Assembly (NCBI GenBank): GCA_022827785.1
Contig: JAJEIM010000025.1
Location: forward strand, 23,178 to 87,177
Source: Acidimicrobiia bacterium
GTDB lineage: Bacteria; Actinomycetota; Acidimicrobiia; Spongiisociales; Spongiisociaceae
DNA length: 64,000 bases
Direction: 5' to 3'
This document shows positions 7,824 to 17,440 of the stretch, piece after piece. Each line of letters opens with the position of its first letter. The first letter of the stretch is position 1. A model generated the notes under the pieces. It had not been told where the DNA came from. It was given only the letters and a program-made list of their open reading frames with translations, and ran no database searches. Both the position numbers and the translations under genes were made by a program.

Positions 7824-10430
7824 TCAGCCGGCTCGTGCCGCTGCCCTCCGGCGGTGCCATCGTTCCCAGAGGGCCAGCATGGACGGCAACACCAGTATGG
7901 CCGCCACCAGTGACAGTCCGACGGCGTATACGGTTACCTGTCCCATCTGCTGGAAGGGCGTGAGCCTCGAACTGATCAGGATGCCGAATCCGGCCATAGT
8001 GGTGAATGCCGACCCCGCCAGAGCGCCGCCGGTATGGCGGGACGTGGAGCGCAGCGCCTCATCAAGGCTCTCTATGCGGACCCGATCCTCGCCGAACCTG
8101 CGGGCGATGTGGATGGTGTACGGAACCCCGATCCCTATCGACAGGGCTGACAGGGTCGCGGTCACCGGCCCGAAGGGAATGCCGGTGGCGTACATCAACC
8201 CGTAGGTCCAGAACACCACCAGGGCTACGGGGACCATGGTGATCACACCCAGGAAGGGTCGGCGGTTCTCGAACCAGAAACTGATCATCAGCACCACGGT
8301 GGCAACCACCAGGGTGATGAGCAGCGAGGTCGTCTGCGACTCCGCTAGCTCCTTCACGATCAGGTTTGTGATGATCTCGGTGGAGGTCGCTATCACGCTG
8401 ATCCCCATGTCGGAAACCTCGGAGAAGTGGTCCAGGAGGTCCTGTCGCAGCTGTAGCGCTCCGGTCTCGCCCGCTTGGGTGCCGATGTCGAAACGGAGCG
8501 CGTCGTAGCCCGACCCGCCTCGGTGAAGAACGTTCGCGGCCCGCTGTGGCGCCGCTTCGAATATGGCGTCCCAGAGAGGGGTGGCATCGGATCCGGGGGG
8601 AACCTGGAGGTCCTGGCCCGCACCTGCGGCCCGCGCCGCGGCGACGACCGGTTCGGAGGGCGGACCCTGGGGGCCGCCACGGTTCAGGGAGTTGAGTATG
8701 GAGATCGGGGAGTTGGCGGAAGCGATCGGCCCCGCCGGAGTGGGGAACACCAGCACGTTCTCGACCTCGTCCAGCCTCGCGCCGGCCGAGACCAGGGCGT
8801 TGTGGACCTCCGGTCTGGAGAGGTCCTCACCCTCGATCAACACCTGGGTGGATTCGCCCAGGCCCCCTCCGAACTCCTCCTGGAGGATCTCCAGCGCCCG
8901 GATTCCTGGAGCGTCGCTGGGCAGGAAGTCGGTGACCGAGAACCGGGTCTCAAGCTGGGAGAGTCCCCACATCCCGAGGCCTCCGAACGCCATGGCGACC
9001 ATGATCATCACGACGGGAATCTTCTCTGCGAAGACCGACGTGCGGGCGATCAGGGAGGGCAGCAGGCGTTCCGAGTTGGCCTTCATGCCCGCCACGGGCA
9101 GGGAGCCCGTGGACTCGACATGGTGGTCCACCCTCCGGGCCACGATCAGCAACCGTACGAAGGCCCAGGAGAGCCTGCCCCGCCGCTCGGTCCGGCGGTC
9201 CAGGATCTTGCGGGCCGCCGGGAAGAAGGTGAGGGTCAGGGTGAACGAGGCGACTATCCCGATCGCGGCGAGGATCCCGAAATCCTTCAGGGCCGGCAGC
9301 GGGTTGAAGATATTGGTGAGGAAACCGATGGCGGTGGTGACGGTGGCCAGAACCAGCGCTATCCCCACGGTACCGATGGCGGTGCGGGCAGCGCCGTCCA
9401 CATCCTGCCCGCGGCCGATCTCCTCGCGGTAACGGGTGGTGATGTGGATCGCGTAGTCGACCCCCAATCCGATGAGGAGGATGGGGATGATCTGGGTGAT
9501 GTTGTTGAAGGAGGCGATGATTCCGGCACGTTCCAGCAGGACGCCGATTCCCTGCATGAAGGTGATGGCGGCGAATATGGTGAAGAGCGTGAGCAGGGTA
9601 TCGGCGAGGGTCCGGCGTCCCGATTGGACCAGAGCGGCCCGCCCCGGCGGCTTGAGCCAGTACACGAAGCAGAGAATGACCAGGATTATCAGGGCGGCCA
9701 TGCCGAATAGCCGCCCGACCTCGCTCCCGGCATCACCGGTGTCCTCAAAGAGCAGGGTGAAGCTGAAGGGAATGACCTCCAATCCTTCGGGGGTCGGTAT
9801 GGCCCGCAGTGCGTCCGCCACCGCCGAATCGTTCTCGATCGCCTCGTCGAATGCCTCCTCCTCAAGCCCTGCCGGCGCCTGGGTGAATATCAGTATCAGA
9901 CCCGCCTGGGCCGTCGCGGAGGACGGGTTCCCGTTCCGGCTGACCAGCGCGGCGAACTGCGGATTGGCCTCCGGTCCCGTAGTGGCCTCGATGTACAGAT
10001 CCCTTACGTCCACGTCGGTGGTGACGACTGCGCCCTTCTGATCGGCCATGTCGATGGCCGGGTCGAGGTAGCCGAACGACGCGCCCCTCCCGGGCACGGA
10101 TGAGAGCTTGCCGGACAGGGCCTCGCTCTCCAGCACGGCATTGATGGCGGTCACCACGTCGTAGGCATCCTTGGTGAAGACGTCGCCCCCCTCGTTGCGG
10201 ACGATCACCTGGATGACGCTCTCCTGGGTGTCGTCGCCGCCGAACAAGTCGCTGATCCGGTCGGAGGCCAGCAACTCCGGGTTGTCGGGCGAGAGACCCT
10301 CGTTACCCTGGCCTATCTCGACCTGCGTTGACAGGGAGGCGAAGACCCCGAACAGGACCAGGGTGGTCATCACCACCGCCCACGGCATTCTCGACACCAG
10401 GAACGCGAAGGCTCTGACGAACGTCTTCAC
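7824..10430 (-). CDS. RND/MMPL superfamily transporter
   Basis: Large membrane protein of about 868 residues with the twofold RND layout: one N-terminal transmembrane helix, a large extracytoplasmic domain, a block of helices, then the same pattern again. The two halves carry related helix-4-like motifs, GLGVDYAIHITTRYRE and SIGIGVPYTIHIARRF, each with acidic or basic residues typical of proton-driven RND pumps. The cargo cannot be inferred; relatives export lipids, hopanoids or hydrophobic compounds. I chose the GTG at 10430 because GAGAGGAA lies just upstream on the reverse strand; the frame is open 14 codons further to an ATG at 10472. Confidence 0.85.
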   Translation of the reverse strand: MKTFVRAFAFLVSRMPWAVVMTTLVLFGVFASLSTQVEIGQGNEGLSPDNPELLASDRISDLFGGDDTQESVIQVIVRNEGGDVFTKDAYDVVTAINAVLESEALSGKLSSVPGRGASFGYLDPAIDMADQKGAVVTTDVDVRDLYIEATTGPEANPQFAALVSRNGNPSSATAQAGLILIFTQAPAGLEEEAFDEAIENDSAVADALRAIPTPEGLEVIPFSFTLLFEDTGDAGSEVGRLFGMAALIILVILCFVYWLKPPGRAALVQSGRRTLADTLLTLFTIFAAITFMQGIGVLLERAGIIASFNNITQIIPILLIGLGVDYAIHITTRYREEIGRGQDVDGAARTAIGTVGIALVLATVTTAIGFLTNIFNPLPALKDFGILAAIGIVASFTLTLTFFPAARKILDRRTERRGRLSWAFVRLLIVARRVDHHVESTGSLPVAGMKANSERLLPSLIARTSVFAEKIPVVMIMVAMAFGGLGMWGLSQLETRFSVTDFLPSDAPGIRALEILQEEFGGGLGESTQVLIEGEDLSRPEVHNALVSAGARLDEVENVLVFPTPAGPIASANSPISILNSLNRGGPQGPPSEPVVAAARAAGAGQDLQVPPGSDATPLWDAIFEAAPQRAANVLHRGGSGYDALRFDIGTQAGETGALQLRQDLLDHFSEVSDMGISVIATSTEIITNLIVKELAESQTTSLLITLVVATVVLMISFWFENRRPFLGVITMVPVALVVFWTYGLMYATGIPFGPVTATLSALSIGIGVPYTIHIARRFGEDRVRIESLDEALRSTSRHTGGALAGSAFTTMAGFGILISSRLTPFQQMGQVTVYAVGLSLVAAILVLPSMLALWERWHRRRAAARAG

Positions 10431-10661
10431 AGAGATTCCTCTCGGGGCAGGATGCGGTGGCGGAACCCGCAACTTCCGCAGGGCAGGCTAATTCGGTCGG
10501 CAGGCTACTTGTACCGCGGTTCTATGCGAACCGGTGAAGCCCACGACAGCCGGAGAACCCCACCGAGGGGTACGGATTCAGTGGTTCGGATATGCGTCCG
10601 GACCGCCGATACACGAATGACCAGGGTCAAGGGACGCCATGGCCGGTTCGATCCCTTGCGG

Positions 10662-11660
10662 CTACTCCCAGTTTGCCCGCACCATCTTGGAAGGCTGCAC
10701 CCGGGGTGGTTCTCCCGGCATCTTGGGGTAGTTCGGCGGCCACGGCGCATCGCCCACGCCGTTGGCTTCGTCCCGCTCCACCCACTCGAGCAACTGTTCG
10801 ATCCGCCCGGGGTGGTCGTCGATTCCATCCGTCAGGTCGCCCACGGCCGCGTACCGCCGGGGGAAGCGATCCATCGGGAAGTCCTCGATCTCGACATCGG
10901 GCAGCTCGCCCCACGTCAGCGGGGCGGAAACGTATCCGGTCGGACGTACACCGTAGGCAGAGGACACCGTCTTGTCCCGAGCGTTCTGGTTGTAGTCGAT
11001 GAACACCCCGCGCCGCTCCTCCTTCCACCATCGGGTCGTGATCAGGTCAGGATGGCGGCGTTCCAGCTCGCGACCGAACGCCAGCACCGCCCGGCGAGCC
11101 TGGTAGAAGTCCCACTCCGGCGCGATGCGGACGTAGACGTGGATGCCTCGGCTGCCGGTGGTCTTGGGCCAACCCACGAGGCCGACCTCGTCGAGGAGGT
11201 CCTTGGTTGCGAGCGCGGCTCGCTTGACGTCCGCGAACGCGAACCCGTCGGTGGGGTCGAGGTCGAGCCGAAGTTCGTCCGGGCGGTCCAGGTCCTCGGC
11301 TCGCACCGTCCACGGATGCAGGTCGAGGCAGCCCAACTGGACGAGCCTCAGGATGTCGGCCTGGGAGCGGGGCACGTTCATCCGCCCGGGCCGCTGGGAC
11401 GGGAAGCGGATCGGAGCGGTCTCGAACGGGGTGTTCTTGGGCGCTCGCTTGTGGTAGATCGGTGCCGTGTCGACGTTCTTCATGTAACGCTTCATCATGG
11501 TGGGGCGGCCGAACACGCCCCGCAGGCATCCCTCGGCCACAGCCTGGAAGTAGAGGACCACGTCCAGCTTCGTCCATCCTTGCCGCGGGAAGACCAGCCG
11601 GTCGGGCGAGGTTATCCGGACCTCGTCACCCGCGATTCCAACCGTGGTGGCGCCTGCCAT
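10662..11660 (-). CDS. LigD-type primase-polymerase (archaeo-eukaryotic primase fold)
   Basis: Predicted 332-residue protein matching the polymerase domain of LigD or the stand-alone Prim-PolC of actinobacteria, which adds ribo- or deoxynucleotides during gap filling and end joining. Landmarks are the metal-binding LRLDLDPTDG, the TTGSRGIHVYV segment, DYNQNARDKT, and SAYGVRPTGYVSAPLTW. There is no ligase or nuclease domain in this chain. The ATG at 11660 (MAGATTVG) begins the homologous region; the open frame upstream is non-homologous arginine-rich translation. In mycobacteria Prim-PolC works with LigC in base-excision gap repair; here the LigC-like gene is about 4 kb away on the opposite strand. 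Confidence 0.88.
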   Translation of the reverse strand: MAGATTVGIAGDEVRITSPDRLVFPRQGWTKLDVVLYFQAVAEGCLRGVFGRPTMMKRYMKNVDTAPIYHKRAPKNTPFETAPIRFPSQRPGRMNVPRSQADILRLVQLGCLDLHPWTVRAEDLDRPDELRLDLDPTDGFAFADVKRAALATKDLLDEVGLVGWPKTTGSRGIHVYVRIAPEWDFYQARRAVLAFGRELERRHPDLITTRWWKEERRGVFIDYNQNARDKTVSSAYGVRPTGYVSAPLTWGELPDVEIEDFPMDRFPRRYAAVGDLTDGIDDHPGRIEQLLEWVERDEANGVGDAPWPPNYPKMPGEPPRVQPSKMVRANWE

Positions 11661-11743
11661 GCGGTCCACGCTACCGGATGCAACCGGAACCGGCGCCAAT
11701 CGGCAGGGGCGCCGAGGAGATACCGGACTGCCGAGAGTCCTGG

Positions 11744-12694
11744 TCAGCTGCGGCTGCGGAGTGCCTCGGCGAGCTTGGGCAGGACCTGGTGGACATCGCC
11801 GACGATCCCCAGGTCCGCAACCGAGAAGATCGGCGCTTCCGGGTCCTTGTTGACTGCCACGATCCGTTTCGAGTCCTTCATCCCGACCAGATGCTGCATG
11901 GCCCCCGAGACCCCGCAGGCGATGTAGACCTCGGGCTTGACGGTCTTGCCGGTCTGCCCGACCTGCTTGGCGTAGGGAACCCACCCGGCGTCCACTATCG
12001 CCCGGGTTGCTCCGGTGGCGGCCCTCAACGGCTCGGCGACGCCCTCGATCAGAGAGTACGCCTCGGCGCTTCCCAGCCCGCGTCCACCGCTGATGATGAC
12101 CTTGGCGCTCCCCAGCTGTGGTCCCTCGGCCTGCTCGACGGTCGTCTCCACCACCTGTGGTGATCCGGCGTGGCCGGCATCGGGGAGCGAGTACTCCTCG
12201 ATGCGGCTCACGGCACCTCCCCGCTCCTCGGCGGAGAAGGACTTGGGCCGCACCAGCACCAGGTGCGGGCCCGGCCCGGTGAAGGCCGTGCGGACCAGCT
12301 GCGTGCCCCCGAAGATCTCGCTGGTGACGGTGCAGCCGTCATCGATCGCGACATCCACCGCGTTCGATATCACCGGCCGGTCGATGCGGGCTGCCAGCCG
12401 GCCCGCCACATCCCGCGAAGTGTAGGTCTGGGCGAAGAGCACTGCACCCGGCGCCTCTCGCTCGACCAACTCGGCCAGGCCCGCTGCGGCGGCCGCCGCG
12501 GGCAGGTCACCGCCGCCGGTCAGGTTGTAGACGGCGGACGCCCCGTAGGCGCCGAGGATGGCGAGCGCCTCCCCGGACGCCTCGCCCAGGTAGACGGCTA
12601 CCGCTTCACCGTGGGACGCCGCCTTGGACAGCACCTCGAGCGCCGGCTCGCCCGGCCCGTCTCCGGTTGCCTCCGCGAAAACCCAGGTCGCCAT
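11744..12694 (-). CDS. etfA: Electron transfer flavoprotein, alpha subunit
   Basis: FAD-binding alpha subunit, 316 residues, that with EtfB carries electrons from acyl-CoA and other dehydrogenases to the quinone pool. The C-terminal FAD domain shows SGGRGLGS, YAKQVGQTGKTVKPEVYIA and CGVSGAMQHLVGM, followed by VAVNKDPEAPIFSVADLGIVGD, all in family order. The ATG follows the etfB stop with no spacer (TAG then ATG), so the two are certainly cotranscribed, etfB first. No ETF dehydrogenase or acyl-CoA dehydrogenase is adjacent. Confidence 0.96.
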   Translation of the reverse strand: MATWVFAEATGDGPGEPALEVLSKAASHGEAVAVYLGEASGEALAILGAYGASAVYNLTGGGDLPAAAAAAGLAELVEREAPGAVLFAQTYTSRDVAGRLAARIDRPVISNAVDVAIDDGCTVTSEIFGGTQLVRTAFTGPGPHLVLVRPKSFSAEERGGAVSRIEEYSLPDAGHAGSPQVVETTVEQAEGPQLGSAKVIISGGRGLGSAEAYSLIEGVAEPLRAATGATRAIVDAGWVPYAKQVGQTGKTVKPEVYIACGVSGAMQHLVGMKDSKRIVAVNKDPEAPIFSVADLGIVGDVHQVLPKLAEALRSRS

Positions 12695-13453
12695 CTATAT
12701 CACCCTTGCCGACTCGAGGAACTCCACGATGCGCAGGTGGCCGGAACCGCCGTCCTCCACCACCTCACCGGCTTCACGCTCCGGCGCCGGCGCCACCGAG
12801 ACGACACTCTGGCCCGGGCCGCCCGATACGGACAGGTCGGCCGCCGTCAGGGTGTCGACCGGTTTGTTCCTGGCCGCCATGATTCCCCTGAAGGTGGGAT
12901 AGCGGGGCTCGACAGCCCCGGCGGTGACGGACAGGACGGCCGGAAGCGGCGACCGGACGACATCGAAACCGGACACGGTCTGGCGCTCGATGCGGAGATC
13001 GGGTCCGTCCACCTCCACCCGCCGGGCAAAGGTCAGCGCCGGTACGCCCAGCAGTTCGGCTGTCATCTGGGGCACCACGCCGGAGTAGCCGTCGGTGGAC
13101 TCGACGCCGGTGACGAGGACGTCGAAACCCTCGCGGCGGGCGGCGGCGGCCAGAACCTTGGCAGTGGTCAGGGCGTCGCTGTCCTCGAGGGCAGGGTCGT
13201 CGATGAGGACCGCCTTGCCGGCCCCCATGGCCAGGGCCTGGCGGATCCCCTGCATGGTGCCGGTCGGACCCATGGACAGCAGGGTCACCGCCCCATCGGT
13301 CTCCTCGGCCAGCTGGAGACCCACCTCGATCCCGTACCGATCCGTGTCATCCAGCACCTGCTCCGGCGGTCTGACCAGGCGGCTGGTGCTCGGATCGAGC
13401 GACGTAGGGGAGGCCGGATCCGGTATCTGCTTCACACACACCAGTACCTGCAT
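12695..13453 (-). CDS. etfB: Electron transfer flavoprotein, beta subunit
   Basis: Beta subunit of 252 residues, first gene of the etfBA pair. It begins MQVLVCVKQIPDPAS, the standard family N-terminus, and carries the AMP-binding region and the recognition-loop neighbourhood (GVESTDGYSGVVPQMTAELL, PALTFARRVEV). It dimerises with EtfA to shuttle electrons from fatty-acid and amino-acid dehydrogenases. The promoter probably lies in the 127 bp between this start and the deoA stop, but I see no convincing -35/-10 pair. Confidence 0.96.
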   Translation of the reverse strand: MQVLVCVKQIPDPASPTSLDPSTSRLVRPPEQVLDDTDRYGIEVGLQLAEETDGAVTLLSMGPTGTMQGIRQALAMGAGKAVLIDDPALEDSDALTTAKVLAAAARREGFDVLVTGVESTDGYSGVVPQMTAELLGVPALTFARRVEVDGPDLRIERQTVSGFDVVRSPLPAVLSVTAGAVEPRYPTFRGIMAARNKPVDTLTAADLSVSGGPGQSVVSVAPAPEREAGEVVEDGGSGHLRIVEFLESARVI

Positions 13454-13580
13454 TACGTATGAACTCCTGACGACCCGACGAACCTGCTGGGCGGGGTTGA
13501 TCCTAGTGCGGAATGGCGATCTGGTGGGCGCGGACGCCCGGCATGGCGCGCCGGGGTTGTCTCGGTGCGACCGCCGTCCC

Positions 13581-14879
13581 TCAGCTGACCGTTTCCAGGA
13601 TCAGGGGCCGGCGATCCGGCCTGAGGTCGCCGATGGCGTAGGAGCGCTCGACAAGACCCGAGGCCCGGGCGGCCAGACCGGGATCGTTGAAGCGAAGCGT
13701 GGCCAGCACGTCACCCCTGCGCACCTCATCGCCAACCTTGGCGGACAGCGTGATACCCACGCCGTGATCTATCCGATCCTCCATGGTGGCGCGGCCGGCG
13801 CCGAGACTCATGGCCGCCAGCCCGATGTCCCGAGCGTCGATGGACGTGACGTAACCCTCGCCGGTCGTCCGGATCCTCCGGGCGTGAGCCGCTCCGGGCA
13901 GCCTGTCGGGTTGTTCCACCACCCTCGGGTCGCCCCCCTGCGCCTTGATCATCTCGGCCAGCTTGGCGAGCCCGGCCCCGGAGTCCAGGCTCCTGTCGAT
14001 CCGGTGAGCGGCGCCGTCCACCCCCGCCGCCTCCAGCATGTGGATCCCCAGGGTCCTCACCAGAAGGGCAAGGTCGTCCGGACCCTTGCCCCTCAGCACG
14101 GCAAACGCTTCGGCGACTTCGTTGGCGTTGCCCACCTCCCGGCCGAGCGGCTGGTCCATGGCGGTCAGCAGCGCCCTCGTAGCGACACCGTGGGACTTGC
14201 CGATCCCGACCATGGTCCTGGCGAGAATGCGCGCTTCCTCCACGGTCTCCATGAAGGCGCCCGTCCCCACTTTTATGTCGAGCACCAGCGCATCAAGTCC
14301 CTCGACCAGCTTCTTGGACATGATCGAGGAACTGATGAGGGGTACCGAGGACACCGTCGCGGTGCTGTCCCGGAGGGCGTACAGAATCCGGTCGGCAGGG
14401 ACGATCCGGTCGGACTGGCCGGCGATGATCACACCGTGCCGAGCGGCAATCCGGCCGAACTCCTTGGGGCTGAGGGCGGTCCGAAAGCCCCGGATCGACT
14501 CCAGCTTGTCGAGAGTCCCGCCGGTGTGTCCCAGGCCCCGGCCCGACATCATCGGCACGGTCACGCCGCAGGCGGCCACCAGGGGGGCCAGGGAGAGGCT
14601 CACCTTGTCGCCCACGCCGCCTGTCGAGTGCTTGTCGACCTTGGGCGCGGCGGACGGGATGCTCAGGCGTTCACCCGACTCGATCATGGCCGCGGTCAGC
14701 GTGGCCAGTTCGGGGTCCGACATCCCGCGGAAGTAGATGGCCATGAGCATGGCGGCTGCCTGGTAGTCCGGAATCGAGCGGCGCACCACGCCGGCTACGA
14801 AGTTCCGGACGTCCTCGGCATCTAGTTCGCCGCCGTTGCGCTTGTGCCGGATCGCCTCCCGGACGCTCCGCCCGCTCAT
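13581..14879 (-). CDS. deoA: Thymidine (pyrimidine-nucleoside) phosphorylase
   Basis: Predicted 432-residue enzyme cleaving thymidine or other pyrimidine nucleosides with phosphate. The family signature KHSTGGVGDKVSL and the adjoining glycine-rich SGRGLGHTGGTLDKLE are intact. A C-terminal barrel-sandwich domain follows, with GYVTSIDARDIG. I start at the ATG 14879, which overlaps the stop of the upstream alkyltransferase-like gene by 4 bp (ATGA); a GTG six codons earlier is possible. It is the last gene of the upp-ATL-deoA run. It could equally be named pdp, as thymidine versus broad pyrimidine specificity cannot be read here. Confidence 0.93.
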   Translation of the reverse strand: MSGRSVREAIRHKRNGGELDAEDVRNFVAGVVRRSIPDYQAAAMLMAIYFRGMSDPELATLTAAMIESGERLSIPSAAPKVDKHSTGGVGDKVSLSLAPLVAACGVTVPMMSGRGLGHTGGTLDKLESIRGFRTALSPKEFGRIAARHGVIIAGQSDRIVPADRILYALRDSTATVSSVPLISSSIMSKKLVEGLDALVLDIKVGTGAFMETVEEARILARTMVGIGKSHGVATRALLTAMDQPLGREVGNANEVAEAFAVLRGKGPDDLALLVRTLGIHMLEAAGVDGAAHRIDRSLDSGAGLAKLAEMIKAQGGDPRVVEQPDRLPGAAHARRIRTTGEGYVTSIDARDIGLAAMSLGAGRATMEDRIDHGVGITLSAKVGDEVRRGDVLATLRFNDPGLAARASGLVERSYAIGDLRPDRRPLILETVS

Positions 14880-15187
14880 CCCGGCTTTGCCTCGCACGGT
14901 CGTACCACGCGGTTGTGGCGGACCGCCAGCCCTTCACGGGCGAGCCGGACGGCATGTTCCTCCTCCAGCCCCGGCACGAGCCGGCCCTCCTTGGTCACCA
15001 CCCGCCACCATGGCAGTCCGTCCGAGCCTGCCAGGATCCGTCCGACGGCTCGGGCGGCGCCCGGCCGGCCCGCGTCGGCCGCTATCTCGCCGTACGTGGT
15101 CACCTCGCCCTCGGCGAGGCTCTCGATCATGGAGTAGACCCGCTCGGCAAACGTCCGCCCGCCACCGTCGGTGGGAGGGCTGCTCAC
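14876..15187 (-). CDS. Alkyltransferase-like protein (MGMT DNA-binding domain without active-site Cys)
   Basis: Small 103-residue protein with the C-terminal helix-turn-helix domain of O6-methylguanine-DNA methyltransferase (TFAERVYSMIESLAEGEVTTYGEIA, AVGRILAGS). At the PCHRV active-site position it reads PWWRVV, so the acceptor cysteine is a tryptophan. That is the hallmark of ATL proteins, which bind alkylated guanine, cannot repair it themselves, and flag it for nucleotide excision repair. Start GTG overlaps the upp stop by 4 bp, and its stop overlaps the deoA ATG by 4 bp, so it sits inside a nucleotide-salvage operon. Confidence 0.88.
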   Translation of the reverse strand: MSSPPTDGGGRTFAERVYSMIESLAEGEVTTYGEIAADAGRPGAARAVGRILAGSDGLPWWRVVTKEGRLVPGLEEEHAVRLAREGLAVRHNRVVRPCEAKPG

Positions 15188-15804
15188 GGTGTGTCGAAGA
15201 GCCGGTCGCCCATGTCGCCCAGCCCCGGCACGATGAAGAAGCTGTCGTTCAAGCGGGAGTCCATAGCGGCGGCGATCACCTCCACATCGGGATGCTCGCG
15301 CTCCATCCGGGCGGCGCCCTCCGGCGCCGCCACCACGCATAGGGCTATGACATGCGCCGCTCCGGCCTCCTTGACCTGCTCGACGGCCCAGCTCAGCGAT
15401 CCGCCCGTGGCGAGCATGGGCTCCAGGACCAGGACGGTACGTTCCCGCAGTTCGGGGAATTTGGTGTAGTAGGCCATGGGCCGGGCGGTCTCCTCATCCC
15501 GCTGGACCCCTGCGTATCCGATCGCCACGTCGGGCACCAGGTCCACCACTGCATCGACCAATCCCAATCCGGCCCGGAGCACGGCGACCGCCACCAGCGG
15601 CCGGCGGGGCCGGTACCCGGTGGCGGGCGCGAGGGGTGTTTCCAGGCGGTACTCCGCCTCGGCCAACCTCGATGTGGCTTCGAGGGTGAGGATGTAGGAG
15701 AGGCGCCGCGTAGCCCGGCGGAACTCGGCCGGAGCGGTCGCCCCGTCGCGGAGAATGCTCAGGTAGTGGCGGCTCAGCGGGTGGTCTACGACGGTGATTG
15801 TCAA
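15184..15804 (-). CDS. upp: Uracil phosphoribosyltransferase
   Basis: Predicted 206-residue enzyme making UMP from uracil and PRPP. The PRPP loop is VLVLEPMLATGGS, and the C-terminal uracil-binding segment is FFIVPGLGDMGDRLF; RAGLGLVDAVVDLVPDVAIGYAG is the typical middle region. The start is a TTG (rc of 15802-15804) preceded by GGGGAAG. It is the promoter-proximal gene of upp-ATL-deoA and is divergent from ffh across a 163-bp gap that should contain both promoters. Confidence 0.96.
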   Translation of the reverse strand: MTITVVDHPLSRHYLSILRDGATAPAEFRRATRRLSYILTLEATSRLAEAEYRLETPLAPATGYRPRRPLVAVAVLRAGLGLVDAVVDLVPDVAIGYAGVQRDEETARPMAYYTKFPELRERTVLVLEPMLATGGSLSWAVEQVKEAGAAHVIALCVVAAPEGAARMEREHPDVEVIAAAMDSRLNDSFFIVPGLGDMGDRLFDTP

Positions 15805-15967
15805 TGAACTTCCCCTTCCGAACGCCGCCCGGACAACCTGGTTGCCGGTTTCCGGAGGATACCCCGAACGGAGCCCTGGCCCCGCGACACGGCTCGGTGT
15901 GCTCTGCTTGGCATCCGCGCCATTCCACTAGTTTGTCTCCAGCAGTCCGACAAGGAGTTCCCGGCAG

Positions 15968-17437
15968 GTGTTCGAATCCCTGACAGACCGTTTCGAGGCG
16001 GCGTTCGACCGCATACGGGGCCGGGGCCGTCTGAGCGAGCGCCAGGTCGAAGAGACTCTGGGCGAGGTGCGATTGGCCCTGCTGGAGGCCGACGTCAACC
16101 AGGAGGTCGCCGACCGCCTGCTCGACCGGATACGGGTTCGCGCGGTCGGCGCCGAGGTGATCAAGAGCGTCACGCCCGGCCAGCAGGTGGTCAAGATCGT
16201 CCACGAGTCGCTCCTCGAAACGTTGGGCAGCGAGGCCGTACCCCTGGTCACGACCGCTAGCAAACCACTTACCACGCTGGTGGTCGGGCTGCAGGGCTCG
16301 GGCAAGACCACCACCGCCGCCAAGCTGGCCGATCACCACCGGCGCTCCGGGAAGAGCGTCCTGATGGTGGCGGCCGACCTGGCGCGTCCCGGTGCGGTGG
16401 AGCAGCTGCAAGAGCTGGGGGAACGGGTCGGCATTCCCGTGTTCGAGGGCGGTCGGAGGAACCCGGTGTCCGTGGTGAGGAACGCGCTCCGGCAGGCTGA
16501 GCGGGAAGGTCTCGATGTGGTGGTTGTGGATACCGCCGGCCGTCTCCAGATCGACCGTGCCCTGATGACCGAGTTGGGCGCCATGGCTCGCGCCGCCTCG
16601 CCCGATGAGGTGCTGCTCGTGCTCGACGCGATGACCGGGCAGGAATCGGTTGCGGTGGCCAGAGGCTTCTCGGAGCAGATCGATCTGACGGGTGTGGTGC
16701 TCTCGAAGCTCGACAGCGACGCGCGGGGCGGCGCGGCCATCTCGGTCCGGGAGGCGACCGGCCACCCGATCAAGCTGGTCGGTACCGGTGAGGGACCCCG
16801 CGATCTCGAAGTGTTCCATCCCGAGCGGATGGCCTCCCGCATCCTGGGCATGGGCGACGTGCTGACCCTCATCGAGAGGGCGGAGGAAGCGGTCGACGAG
16901 CAGCAGGCGGCCGACATGGCCCAGCGCCTGCTACGGGCCGAGTTCACGCTCGACGATTACATCGAACAGGTGAAGAGCTTGCGCAGGATGGGGACGATGG
17001 GGGAGCTACTTGGTATGATCCCCGGTGCGCGCCCCGCTCTGGCGGACGCGCAGGCGGTGGATCGTGAGGTTCGCCGCTCGGAGGCGATCATCTGCTCGAT
17101 GACTCCCGCCGAGCGGGCTGACCCCAATGTCATCGACGGCAGTCGCAGGCGCAGGATCGCCCAGGGTTCCGGGAGCTCCGTTCAGGATGTGGCCGGTCTG
17201 GTGCGGCAGTTCAACCAGATGCGCGGCATGTTCCAGTCGCTGTCCCGGGGCGGGACCAGAATGGCTTTCCCCGGCATGCGCGGCGGGTTCCCGGGATTAC
17301 CGGCCGGTGGCCTGCCGGGCGCCCTACCCGGTCCGTCAATGGAAGTTCCGGGTGGTCGCGGTCGCCGCCGACCGGCCGGCAGATCGAAGAAGAAACCAAG
17401 AACTCCGAAGAAGCTTCAGAAGAAGAAAAAGAGGTGA
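15968..17437 (+). CDS. ffh: Signal recognition particle protein Ffh
   Basis: SRP54-type GTPase of 489 residues that binds signal sequences on the ribosome. The N domain is at the start; G1 GLQGSGKTTT is at 107-116, DTAGRL near 180, and SKLDSDARGG near 242. The methionine-rich M domain follows (QFNQMRGMFQSL) with a glycine/proline spacer and a very lysine-rich tail, typical of actinobacterial Ffh and contacting SRP RNA. Start GTG is preceded by AAGGAG at a good distance. rpsP starts 3 bp after the stop, so SRP and ribosomal protein S16 are cotranscribed. Confidence 0.97.
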   Translation: MFESLTDRFEAAFDRIRGRGRLSERQVEETLGEVRLALLEADVNQEVADRLLDRIRVRAVGAEVIKSVTPGQQVVKIVHESLLETLGSEAVPLVTTASKPLTTLVVGLQGSGKTTTAAKLADHHRRSGKSVLMVAADLARPGAVEQLQELGERVGIPVFEGGRRNPVSVVRNALRQAEREGLDVVVVDTAGRLQIDRALMTELGAMARAASPDEVLLVLDAMTGQESVAVARGFSEQIDLTGVVLSKLDSDARGGAAISVREATGHPIKLVGTGEGPRDLEVFHPERMASRILGMGDVLTLIERAEEAVDEQQAADMAQRLLRAEFTLDDYIEQVKSLRRMGTMGELLGMIPGARPALADAQAVDREVRRSEAIICSMTPAERADPNVIDGSRRRRIAQGSGSSVQDVAGLVRQFNQMRGMFQSLSRGGTRMAFPGMRGGFPGLPAGGLPGALPGPSMEVPGGRGRRRPAGRSKKKPRTPKKLQKKKKR

Positions 17438-17440
17438 CGA

